From Isoetes taiwanensis (taxonomy: Eukaryota; Streptophyta; Lycopodiopsida; Isoetales; Isoetaceae): DNA of 64,000 nt. Positions 43,136-53,923 of this stretch are shown here, in pieces. The notes under the pieces were generated by a model that saw only the letters and a list, made by a program, of their open reading frames with translations, was not told where the DNA came from and made no database searches. A program made the position numbers and the translations under genes. Location of the stretch: assembly GCA_021234155.1 (NCBI GenBank), contig JAJEKV010000020.1, positions 18,093,018-18,157,017 on the forward strand, read 5' to 3'. Positions within the stretch are counted from its first letter, which is position 1. Each line of letters begins with the position of its first letter.

Positions 43136-44977
43136 ATGGCACCCAGAATAACTAATGAGGCATCAGAGCCTAGTGAAGCACAGGATAATCATGAGGCTAC
43201 TGCAACACCAACTGTTACTATACAAGCAAATGCAGGTATGCCTTATCAATACTTTGAGCTAAATGTGCCTATTCCAGTCCCTGTTTTTGATCCAAGCATG
43301 AATGCCAATAATTTCCTCAAAACTTTTGAAGAATACTATCAAGAATATGGTTACAAAAAAGGCTGTAAGTTCTCTGAATTTAAAAAATGTTTCAAGAATG
43401 ATGAAGTCAGAGCTTGGTTAGAGTATGTTGTAAGTTTAGGCACCAATTCTTGGGAAGAGTTGGTTAAAAAGTTTCTAGCACGGTTTGGAAGAGTCTTGGA
43501 CCCCCAAGATTTAATCTTTGAGTTGCAAACTTTTCGCATCAAACATGGTGAGAGTGTACACCAATATGTTGAAAGATTCAATCACTATCTTGTCAAGTGC
43601 CAAGTCAATCATGTTCCTAACCATACCCTGCATCTAGTGGCTTCTTTTATCAGGGGATTAAGCAGCAGGCCGAGGGTACACAGAAAGCTTTTGAAGATCC
43701 AAAAACAAGAGGGATTTGATACAATACACAAGGCCTTCACCAAGGCTACTGAAATTGCAGATATGATATCTTACTTGCCAGATGATGTGCACTTACCAAG
43801 TGATCCTTTTTTTCCAGATTATGAGCAAGAGTATATGGGAGCAGAACCTGTACCTGTTTATGCTGTCCAAAAAGAGAAGAAAAAGGTTAAGATGGAAGAT
43901 GATGATGCTCCTACAGCAGATGTAAGGGCAGAGATTACCAAAGTGTCCGAGGCACTGGTTGAGGTAACCAAACAACTTCAAGAGCTGAAGAGCTCAAAGG
44001 TTGAAAAGAAAACTTACCCTCCATGTGTGCATTGCTTTAGAGATACTCATTCTTCTGACTACTGCTGGTATAGGCCATGCCCTAAGTGTGGAAAGAGAGG
44101 TCATTTTGGTAAAGAGTGTCCTGTATGTGAATTCTGTAAGGCTGTAGGACATTATAAGGATAGGTGCAGTGTTAAAGAGTATTTTGCCAGACAAGAAAAG
44201 TCTAAAGTTAATGAGCCAAATGCATCTATAAGGTTTGTGCAGGAAATTGAGGAACAAGAAGAGATAATGGCTGTCCACACCAGAAGAATGAATAATGCCA
44301 AAGAAAAAGAAGCAACACGTGAGGAAGCTGACATCTTGAAACATAGGGAAGCTGAGCAAGCTGTGGCTGTGCCTCCTCCTCCTGCTCAGAAATTTGTCAA
44401 GAAAGAAAAAGAGTGTGAGGACTTTGAATATTTGCTGAAAAATTCGAAAATTTGTGTAGATTTGCTGACCTTACTCAAGATAGCCCCTTCTTACAGAAAA
44501 AAGGTTCTCAATCTGACTAAGGAAGATGAGTTTGCCCTAACAAACCACATTGAGGAGCACATGCTCACCCAGGATGATCATGATCCTGGAGCTTTTACTT
44601 GTGTTGCCAAAATGGGAGGAAAGATCTTAACCAAGGTTCTGCTAGATGGAGGATCACCTTTGAATGTAATGCCACATCATGTTATGAGGATGTGTGGTCT
44701 AGAAATAGACAAGAAAGCCCCAATGATCTTAAAATCTTTCTCTAACACAAAAATCAATCCAGTTGGGATAGTTAGCAACGTGCCTATTGATGTTGAAGGA
44801 ATAATGGTTGCAGCTAACTTTGTTGTGGTTGCTTTTGAAGGAATAGGGGACAAGTCAGATATTTATGACCTACTTTTGGGCAGAAAATGGCTTTCTACAG
44901 TTGATGCTAGGCCTGTGTGGTCGAGAGGGGGAATGCACTATTTCAAATGGCAAGAAAAAGGTAACATTGTACAATAA
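43136..44977 (+). CDS. E5 gag–protease, single open frame of 613 codons
   Basis: The best preserved gag of the window. Start MAPRITNEAS at 43136, 23 bp after the primer site and equivalent to MAPKQK of E1. The capsid core includes FELNVPIPVPVFDPSMNAN and RFGRVLDPQDLIFELQTF. Two CCHC knuckles lie near residues 315–345 (CPKCGKRGHFGKEC, CEFCKAVGHYKDRC). Protease LLDGGSPLNVMPHH lies near residue 500. The frame fails about 17 codons before the end (after ARPVWS) through a one-base change, so the last residues are not native. Confidence 0.93.
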   Translation: MAPRITNEASEPSEAQDNHEATATPTVTIQANAGMPYQYFELNVPIPVPVFDPSMNANNFLKTFEEYYQEYGYKKGCKFSEFKKCFKNDEVRAWLEYVVSLGTNSWEELVKKFLARFGRVLDPQDLIFELQTFRIKHGESVHQYVERFNHYLVKCQVNHVPNHTLHLVASFIRGLSSRPRVHRKLLKIQKQEGFDTIHKAFTKATEIADMISYLPDDVHLPSDPFFPDYEQEYMGAEPVPVYAVQKEKKKVKMEDDDAPTADVRAEITKVSEALVEVTKQLQELKSSKVEKKTYPPCVHCFRDTHSSDYCWYRPCPKCGKRGHFGKECPVCEFCKAVGHYKDRCSVKEYFARQEKSKVNEPNASIRFVQEIEEQEEIMAVHTRRMNNAKEKEATREEADILKHREAEQAVAVPPPPAQKFVKKEKECEDFEYLLKNSKICVDLLTLLKIAPSYRKKVLNLTKEDEFALTNHIEEHMLTQDDHDPGAFTCVAKMGGKILTKVLLDGGSPLNVMPHHVMRMCGLEIDKKAPMILKSFSNTKINPVGIVSNVPIDVEGIMVAANFVVVAFEGIGDKSDIYDLLLGRKWLSTVDARPVWSRGGMHYFKWQEKGNIVQ

Positions 44978-47900
44978 GTTAGGAGAGTTTGAAAACATGA
45001 ATTTCATTGAAAAAGAAATGCTGTTATCACATCCGTGTGGAGAATTTGAGCTGAATGCAGTAGAGTTGGAGTCTAACATGAAAGTTCCAAAAGAGTTAGC
45101 TTCAGCTAAAATAGGTAATTTTGCTTATTTATGGTTTGATAGTGGTGTCTCCAAAAGACTTAATGTGGCATCTTCTGCTGCTATTCTTAAGGATGCCTCT
45201 AATAGGTTGCTGGCTAAAGTTGGAAGAATTTATCCTAATGTCACTTCTAACATGGCAGAGTACAAGGCATTAATTGCAGGTCTTCAAGAAGCAAGAAATC
45301 TAAACATCAGTGATGTTATCATCTTTGGAGACTCTCAGCTTGTCTGCAGGCAAATATCAGGAGAGTATCAGGCCAAGAGTGAAGACATGCGCAGCTTAGA
45401 GATCAAGCTATGCTGGAACTAAGAAATTTTAGAACCTGGGAGCTTTGCCATGTGCCAAGGGAGAAAAATTGTGAAGCAGATTCACTATGCAGAAGTGTGC
45501 TATTGGAACACTTAGCTGAGGGAGCAATTCAAGAAGATGAGCTTGAGAAAAAAGATCTGCAACAGCTGTACCCTATCCTGGTAATCAATGCAAGTGAAGA
45601 CAAACAGGTAAAGGAAATCAAGGTAAACAAAAAGGGTCTAGATAGGGTATTGTATGTTGGTGATTTGTTTAAAGAAGAAGACAATGCCTTTGTTACTAAA
45701 TTCTTTGATGATTGGAAGGATATCTTTGCTTGGGATTATGATGAGTTGGTTGGTGTTGACAAAAAGATTTGTGAGTTTGAAGTCAAGATCAAGGAAGGTA
45801 TGAAACCTGTTAAACAAAAGCTAAGAAGGATTAATGCTTCTTTATTAGGTTTAATTAAGGAAGAGTTATACAAAATGAAAGATGCAGGTGTGATTGCAGA
45901 AATTGTGAATCCTGAGTGGCTATCTTGCATTGTTCCTGTTGAAAAAAAAAATAAGACTATCAGAATTTGCATAGATTATAGAGACCTAAACAAAGCCACT
46001 ATCAAAGATTGCTATCCATTGCCATTTCTGGAAGAGGTGCTGCATGCTGTGGCAGGGAAAGAAATTTATTCATTCTTAGATGGCTTTTCAGGTTTTAATC
46101 AAATAAGCATCAAGGAAAGTGATCAGCCAAAAACTTCATTTATTACACCTTGGGGAACATTTGCCATGAAAAGAATGCCATTTGGATTGATGAATGCATC
46201 TGCAACATTCCAAAGAGCCATGGATACAATTTTTAAAGAAATGCCTGCCAATACTTTTCGTGTATTTTTAGATGACCTTTGTTTGGGAACTTCTCTGGAA
46301 AAACATTTTGATATGCTAACCTTGCTGTTTGATTTGTGTAGAAAAGGAGGAGTAAGTCTGAACCCCAAAAAGTGTATTTTTTTATCCTCTAAAGGAGAAT
46401 TGCTTGGGCATGTAGTATCTACAGCAGGAATTCAAATATCTGAAAGTAAGGTTGAAGCTCTAAAGAAATTAGCACCTCCAAAAACTCTCAAGCAGGTTAA
46501 AAGCTTCATGGGGATGACCAGCTTCTTGAGAATGTATGTCCCTCATTTTTCCCACACTATGAGCCCAATTTCTAACCTCACAAAGGTTGGGAAATTCTCC
46601 AGAAGTGAAAGCAAACATATCCTAGTGGATTGGGATGAGCAATGCCAAGACTCTTTTGACAAGATCATTGATGCCATTTGCAAATCTATCTTACTTAAAC
46701 CCCCTGATCTAGAAAAGCCCTTCAAAGCATATATCAGTGTCACAAAAAAGGCAATCGGTTTGGCACTGCTGCAAGAGGACCATGTAATTGCTTTTGCAAG
46801 CAAAATGTGGTCTGATACTGAGTTGAGATATCCCAGATTGGAGAAAAGTGCAGCAGCCCTGATGTTCTTGATAGAGAGACAAGGACATCTTCTTCAGAAC
46901 AATCAGGTTCAAGTATTCATGAGACAAAATCCTTTCTCACTCCTCTTTGCAAAAAAGCAACCAAAGGCCAAATTGTGCAGGTGGGCCTGTAAAATCCAAG
47001 CTTATGATATTACTGTAAAGGTGGTAAAATTGATCGAGAATCCCAGCTCCTATCTTCCACATGTGTTATTTGAGCATGAAGATCAAGATGATTTATGTAG
47101 TGATAACAATCTAACAAACTTGATTTCTTTTGATGCAGAAAATATTGACTGGCAATTTGACATCAGAAACTATCTTGAGAGCAATGAGTTGCCCAAGAAT
47201 TTGAGTGGCAGTCAAGAAAGAAGATTCAAGGACAAGTGCAAAAAGTTCAGGCTAATTGAAGGGATCCTATGCAAAGTTGACAAGGAAGGAGTCCTGTTGA
47301 GATGTGTGGATGAAGAAGAGGCCAGAATGATAATTGAAGCATGTCATGAGGGAGTTTGTGGAGGACACTTTGCAGCAGATACAACTGCAAAAAAGATCCT
47401 AAGGTCAGGTTACTTTTGGCCCACTCTCTTTAAGGATTGTTATGAGACTATAAAATGTTTGTCACAAATGTCGGATCTTTGGCAAAAAGACTTTGACCGG
47501 CCACTGCCACGGACCGCCATAACTTCCCTGGACCTTTCCAAATGTGGGGGCTGGATTTTATAGGCCCCATAGATCCACCTTCCTCAGCTCAACACCAGTT
47601 CATATTAGTTGCCAATCGATTATTTTACCAAATGGGCAGAGGCAATTCCTTTGAGAGAAGCCAATGCCCAAGCCATTGCAAGATTTCTCGCATGAAAATA
47701 TTTGTGCGATTTGGTATCCCTTTCAAAATAGTTTTACGATAGAGGCAGCCGGTTCATCAACCATACAATTGCATTACTTCTAGCCACCTTGAAAGTCAAA
47801 CATACCAAGAGTTCATCCTATTACCCTCAAGGAAATGGCCGAGCGAGAATCAACCAATAAGACTCTCAAATCTATCCCGAAAAAAGACCATCGGTGTTTC

Positions 47901-48432
47901 AAAAAAGGATTGGCATTTAAAACTCCATGATGCACTTTGGGCATATAGAACTACCATCAAAATGGCTACAAAACACACTCCTTTCAGTTTGGTGTATGGG
48001 ATAGAGTCAGTACTGCCCATAGAATTAGAGCTTCCATCACTCAGACTGGCTTATCAGATCAATTTGGAAATGGATGATGCTCTAAAAGACAGATTTGTAA
48101 GATTGATGCAGCTTGAGGAGCATAGATATGAGGCTGAGAATGCAGTAATGAGAAAAAAGGCTAAGGATATTGCAGCCTTCAAAGCAGCACACAAATTACA
48201 GGGAGTCTTGAAAATAGGAGAATTAGTGTTAAAGTGGAACAAGGCAAGGGAGGATGTGACATCAAAATTTGAAAATCTTTGGGAGGGACCATTTGAAGTG
48301 ATAGGGACAGCTGGCAAGGATTCATATTGGCTGAGGGATATTGCTGATGGCAGAGAATTGATGAACCCTATCAACATTGTGCACCTAAAAAGGTATTGGC
48401 AACAACATGTTGCCCTTGCTTTGTTTAACTAA
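44925..48432 (+). pseudogene. E5 RNase H, RT, tether and integrase, frameshifted
   Basis: RNase H begins in one frame (YLWFDSGVSKRL, NMAEYKAL, FGDSQL) to about 45400, where a one-base loss moves CEADSLCR into the frame 45410–47563. That frame (717 codons) holds RT (IRICIDYRDLNKATIKD, FLDGFSGFN, FLDDLCLG), the tether (AYISVTKKAIGLALLQ, EKSAAALMFLIERQGHLL, VQVFMRQNP) and the integrase zinc region. Between 47450 and 47960 many small indels scramble the integrase core; SDRGT and GQAE are not readable. The C-terminal part 47962–48432 is open with LWEGPFEVIGTAGKDSYW and ends with IVHLKRYWQ. Most breaks in the core coincide with CG where paralogues have CAG or CTG. Confidence 0.92.
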
Positions 48433-49168
48433 GGTCTTCATGGCAGAATGTAGTTAGGATTAGTTAAGTGCATTGCTAAAAGAAAATAAGAAAAAACAAA
48501 AAAAAAAGCAAAATATAAGAAAAAAGCTTCAGTTAGATGAGAGCAAAAAGTAAATTAAGCCTATTTTGTTTAGTCCAGTTCTGCTTTGAAGTTATTATTA
48601 TTTGTGTACTAATGAGTTTCTAGTGTTGCAAGTGCAAAAAAGGCTGTACAGGTTGTGATCAACTGAGGGAGTGAATTGAAACTGATCTTAGTTCCATGCA
48701 GGTGCATCTGAGCATGTCATTCACACATTTCATTCTTTACATTATATCATTCCTCATCATCTGGAGTTGCTGCCATTGCCTCCACACCAGCAGCTCATTC
48801 AAACTAACAAGCTTTATCTTCACATGCAGGTGCATCCTTCTATTTGCCTTCATCTGTCATCTGTTCAAGAGTTGGCCTCATTACATCTGGAAACCCCTAC
48901 ATCTTCATAAATTTCCCAAGCTGCTGACATACCACCATCCTGCAGCTTTTCATAGCTAAAAAGTTTTATTTTCCATGCAGGTTCATCTGAAAGGAACATC
49001 ATTCATATATACATTCATAATGCCAAATCTATCATTTTCAAATCCATATGCAGGTCATTGAGTTGCCGACCATATTCTCACATTGGCAACTAGCTGGAGC
49101 TATGTCAGAAGTACAAACAGCTAGTCAAAGGGGCTGGTAGACCAGCCTTCTTTTTTAGTTTGGCATAA
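48433..49168 (+). other. E5 3' untranslated region with GCAGGTGCATC repeats and polypurine hairpin
   Basis: ATGCAGGTGCATC or close variants occur at 48695, 48823, 48974 and 49047, 70–150 bp apart. The hairpin GGCTGGT-AGA-CCAGCC (49132–49147) is preceded by AAAGGGG and followed by a T-rich spacer to the LTR, so the purine run lies outside the loop here, unlike in E1–E4. No gene. Confidence 0.78.
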
Positions 49169-51672
49169 TGCTGCCATGCCATGGCAGCATGGAAGAGCCA
49201 AGCACATGTTTGCACTAATTCTCTCAGCTTGATTTGGTTTACAAGACAATAGGGAAATGCTTCACTAGGATGCATCAAAGTTTGAAGAGCAAAGGAAGGA
49301 CAGTTGACTCAAGTCACTCAAGAGATACAAAAGGTCAAACAAGCAAAGGAAGTGAAGAGAAGAGGAGAGAGAAGACCCCTTGAAGAACATTTCATGGTAT
49401 GTAGCTATTTGTGATCTTGGCATCTTTGGCATTTTGATTTCCTTCCTCACTTATTCCACCTTCTCAAGATACCATTGAACTTTGACCCCTTGCTCATACA
49501 CCTCCCAAAGTCAAACTTGACCTTGAAGGTTCTTTCTAGTCAAAATACACTTTCATGAAACACCCACTTGCTTCATCATCCACGAGTTCAAAAGTGACTT
49601 GACTTGTTCATAATCTTGCTCATGAAGTCAACATCCCATGCAACTTGAGTAAAGTTTAAAAAAGGTTGCAAAAATTCCTAAGGGAAGTGCTCAAATTTCA
49701 AATATGCCCAAAGAGGTACTTAAAAGTTGCACCATGAAATCTTTGGCACCTAAATGAGCACTTGATGTGCCAAGTCACTTCACACCTCACTTCACACGCC
49801 AAGTCATCACACCCATCTTCATTTTAGCCATTTCATGTCAAACTCTCACATTCAAATCAAAATTCATATCAAAGTTAAACTAGCATCATTGTTGCCACAT
49901 CACCATTGACACCTCATCACTCACACACATCATCTCCATATCATTCAAAAATTTTGACTAGAAAGAATTTTCAAATTCAAGATGGCTGACATGTCATCAT
50001 TCCTATTTGCCACATCATACCACCTAGCCTTGTCATCATTTCCAAATGCCACTTCATCCATTCCTTAGCTCAATTTTGCCAAAATCTAAAGAGCTCCTTT
50101 ATGAGAAGAGATTCCAGAATCTTATAGGGTACAAAAAAAGATTCCCCTAGGAAAAAAGAATTTTGAAAAAAGGCTTTGTTTTGAGCATTATATGTGCTTC
50201 CTAGGGAATCGTGCCTTAGGGTTTAGGGGGTGCAAAAATTTTCCTACCTACCCCCCCCTTAGCCTAATTTCTCTTCCCAGCCAATCTCCCCCTGCCGCGT
50301 GGAATATCCGGGCGTGTGGGGCGGTGGAGGTACCGGATCCCACGTGGATATTGCACGCAATAATCAGAAATATTGAATTTTCTTCTTGTTATATACCTTG
50401 GCCTTGGATCGGTTTAAGCACGTGGGATATTTAAATGCGAAACCGTATGAACCCTAAATTTGGAAAACACCAAGATCCAGTTAATTCGGCCCAACAAACT
50501 AGTAAATCATGACCTAAACTAGCCGAATCACCATGTTTAATGCCAAGAATGATAATTGTGAGCTAAAAGACAGAGGATTGAAGGGGAATGATCATGATCT
50601 CAACGGAACAGAGCATTTACAAAAGGGGTTTTTTGGCACAGAAGAATTTCGAGGGCTTTGAGGCAAAGAAGCGCTTTCTGGCTTTGAAGAAGGACCGGCT
50701 TGATGATCTTGAGCTTGATTCTGACCTCCCATGTTTACCTTTGATTCAGATTATTGACCCAATTCTCTGGATTTTTTGAATGTGTACCTATTTGATCCTG
50801 TGCCCAAGACCCCGAGCTTGGGATATTATATTGTATCTTTTGAGTGTGATTAAATTGAAAATCCGACCTTTGCAGCAATCGGTTTGAGTTGCATTGAGAT
50901 TTTTTCCCAAAAGCAAACAATTGCCAGAGGCTAGGTGTTTAGTACCTGTACAAACTGTCTGATGTGCGTTGTTTGCCTATGTGATAGATTTTTAGAGAGT
51001 GCAAAAAGCCAAATTCCTGTCAAAACATCAAACCAGCATTTTCAGATCCTGAGGTATTGCACAGCAGGCATGGAGCATAGAAGAGCAATGGTTCAAGTAT
51101 CAATCCTGCCAAATTAAATATGTGGAACTAGGCAATACTAGACATGCGTGCAGTTCGCCTTTAGAAAATATTTTCTTTCAAGAATATTCACTTCTTATAG
51201 TCTTAGGCAAAAAATTATCAAAAGCAAAAAATTAGGCCCTTTTGTGTCACAGAGAAAAGTTGGCCCCTGGTGTGCAGACAAATCTGAGAAGAATAGAGTT
51301 GGTAACTCCAGAAAATCTATTGCCAATATCGAGTTTCAAATTTCAGCTCTCTGCTAGGGATATTGACCAAAACTTGACTGGGTCAGTGATCTAATCTTGG
51401 CCCATCTAGCCTACTCTGACCTTGCTGAGTTTTTGCAGTCTGTTAGTGTCAAGTGTTGAGCACCTTGAGGAGAGATACCCACATCCATAGCTTTATAGAT
51501 CACATTCTGCAAGTTATTTTGTGAAGCAGACTTTTTTGCCTTCAGGGAAACACGCTCCTAGTGAACTTTTGTGCATTTTTTCTGGAATCTTTGCACTCAG
51601 AGTGGTTGCCTTAAGCAACCTGGAGGTTCTAAACCACTGAGGTTGAAGGTTTTGCCAGGAACACCTTCAACA
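49169..51672 (+). repeat. E5 3' LTR
   Basis: Full-length, TGCTGCCATG to CTTCAACA, followed by the CCAGA duplication. TATA-like motif at 50390–50395. Confidence 0.97.
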
Positions 51673-51677
51673 CCAGA

Positions 51678-51917
51678 CGCATCAAACCTCAACATTGATA
51701 CATGCTGAGCATGATCTGAAGACGTTTATGAAGTATTTGAGCATTCCACAGTTCGATTTGAGAAAATTGGACTGATATTTCTATTATGATATTATTATAT
51801 GACCTTCTGAGATATTTTGATGATTGATTTATGATTCTGAGACCCATATTCATCTTGTATTACCTTCATATCAATGAAAATTGCCTGTCAAGTGCTTGGA
51901 AAATTGATTGTCATGAT
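51678..51917 (+). repeat. E6: LTR, second piece
   Basis: Continues E6 after E5 and aligns with the reverse complement of the E2 LTR around 27430–27690. It stops at the E7 start; ATGAT at 51913–51917 is the expected E7 duplication. The rest of E6 must lie right of the window. Confidence 0.9.
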
Positions 51918-52978
51918 TGTTGACCCTTAACCTGGCTTCAAAGGTCAACCACAATAAGCCAACTTGAGTATAAACCCAAATTGGGGTTAGGACCTCCAGA
52001 TCACTTAAGGTGATCAGTCTATGGAAGATAAATATATTGGAATAACTAGAAACTCAAAATTCTCATACATACCTTTCCCATTTCTAGAAAATGGAACCTT
52101 GACTCAAATTGATGTAGCAGCCGAGAATGAGTTGAATCTTTGGGTCAGATGATTTAGACTGACACAAAAAAGTTGTGAGAGAATAAAGGTGTAGTCTCTG
52201 ACCAAGTCAGATCATTATCCTGAGAGATATTCAAGCTTAAAGTGGAGTAAAAAATTGGTCAATGGCAGTCATACTGTAAAACAGTGATCAGGAAAATGGA
52301 ACTAGAGTTTATGATCACTCTTTTGGGAATTTCCAAAGCCATGGGCATGAAGTCAAATTCTCATTTGAATGCTCGTAAGTATTTTTTTGCATTAGGATTT
52401 TGCAAAATAGAGTCAAGAACAGTCAAAACAGAATGCAAATTTTTCTTTTTCTAACTCGAGTTGTGGATGGAATGTTTTGGCCTTTTCAAAGCATATGGGT
52501 CTCAGATGTCTCAAGGATTGATGGCAACTGGACCAAAAGCAATTAAGAACATAAAGGAATTTTCTGTAGTATTTTTTGAAAGGGAAAATTGTCAAGAATC
52601 ATATCAGAGAGAATTTCTTCAACTTGGCATCAAATTTTCATTGATATGGAGGTAAATCAATCACAATAATAGTGAATAATGGTACTTCAGTACTTCAAAT
52701 GCAAGAAAATGTCAACTTCAGGTCATCAAATAATTTTAAGAAATAAATTCAACCAAATCTCCTTGGATCTGATCGGGAAGTACTCAGAGTCTTCACAAAT
52801 CCTTCAAGTCCTGCTTAGCAATGATCACTGGGAGGTTTGAGCGCTTTTGGGCCTTCAAAGAAAGTGCTCCTGTCGAATCTCCTGTATATAGTTTAGTTTT
52901 TAACGATTCCTCATTCTTAGCCTTAGTTTATGGATTCATTCAATTCTTAAAGGGCGGGAAGACAAGAATAGGTAGGTT

Positions 52979-53923
52979 TCATCGGCGTTCTCTTGAGCTA
53001 GTTTTTCTCCTCCTTCTTTATCCTACCAGTTTCCCTCATCCTCCCTCCCTTGATGAATCATCTGCAGTAGGTCATGTCGTTTTCTTGTGTTCCATTATTC
53101 CGTTACATTGTTGCAGTTGCTCGTTTCTTATTTGTCAGTCCTCCATTGTTTCGTTGCGAGGTTCTTTGCAAATATATGTGTTCTTATTTTTCATTTTTTC
53201 TCGGCGTGGCACTGTGGCCTCTGAGGTTATTGTTTCATTTTCATTCTCTCTCGGCGTGGCATTGTAGCCTCCGAGACTGTACTTGTTATTTAATTTCTTC
53301 TCGGCGTGGCGCTGTAGCCTCCGAGGCAGCACTAGTCGGATGTTCTTTCCCGCGATGGTCTGTTCTCGCGGACGGTTCCCGATTGGTCGGCTGTGTTTCT
53401 TCCTCGGCGTGGCCCTGGAGCCTCCGAGTGCTATTATATTCTTGAAAATTGCGCTTTGATGCGTGCCTATGCCCTAACTTTCTAATGGGTCATTCTTCTT
53501 TTCAGACTTTTCGTTGCAGATCATTTCTCGCAGTTCTCTCAGTTATCAGAGCCATTTTGTTATTTTACCGCCTCACTTCTCGGCAAACGTATATTAGCGG
53601 CATTCTTCGAGAGCGTTGACGACCGTTTCTCATTAGGGTTTTCCTCAAAAACCCGAAAGGGCACGGTTTTTCATCCACGGTGAGAAGCGGTTGCCAATTT
53701 TTCTCATTTTTGCATAAACCAAGCAGTGGATGAATCATCTTTTATCATGTGGTTCTTAGTTCGTTGTGCTCTCGATGATTGTCTAGTTTCGGAGCACTCA
53801 AATTTCAAGTTTTTTCAGAAGTTCTACCTCGAATATGGGAATCATTTTGTACTCAACGATTTTACAAAGCTCAATGAGAACACCACTTCACTTCACTTGA
53901 TATGCTATAGGACCCATCCTAGG
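52979..53923 (+). other. Foreign 945-bp insert within the E7 LTR
   Basis: G+C-richer than the LTR and unrelated to any other part of the window. It holds periodic hairpins (53200–53428) and TTATCAGAGCCA at 53543–53554, which matches the initiator-Met-tRNA primer site used by many plant LTR elements, right after TCTCTCAG. It may therefore be LTR end plus leader of a different retrotransposon. An ORF at 53726–53992 is not recognised and crosses into the duplicated LTR copy. Confidence 0.7.
53200..53428 (+). repeat. Periodic hairpin repeat (CTCGGCGTGGC...CCTCCGAG)
   Basis: Four 26-nt units start at 53200, 53250, 53300 and 53403. Each pairs CTCGG with CCGAG (CTGAG in the first) and GGC with GCC. 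A diverged hairpin CCGCGA / TCGCGG lies at about 53350–53371, filling the gap, so the period is close to 50 bp. Confidence 0.9.

Larger units (their letters stand above)
29592..51672 (+). mobile_element. E5: Ty3/gypsy LTR retrotransposon, plus strand, interrupted by E4
   Basis: Termini TGCTGCCATG and CTTCAACA; duplication CCAGA at 29587–29591 and 51673–51677. The 5' LTR is 29592–29927 plus 40933–43092 (2,496 bp) and the 3' LTR 49169–51672 (2,504 bp). Without E4 it is about 11.1 kb. gag-protease is one long open frame; pol has a few frame changes and a damaged integrase middle. Confidence 0.96.

Noticed and set aside
53200-53428. CRISPR-like array
   Set aside because: Only four units, imperfect, within a plant LTR insert, no cas genes; the repeats are hairpins with short irregular spacers.
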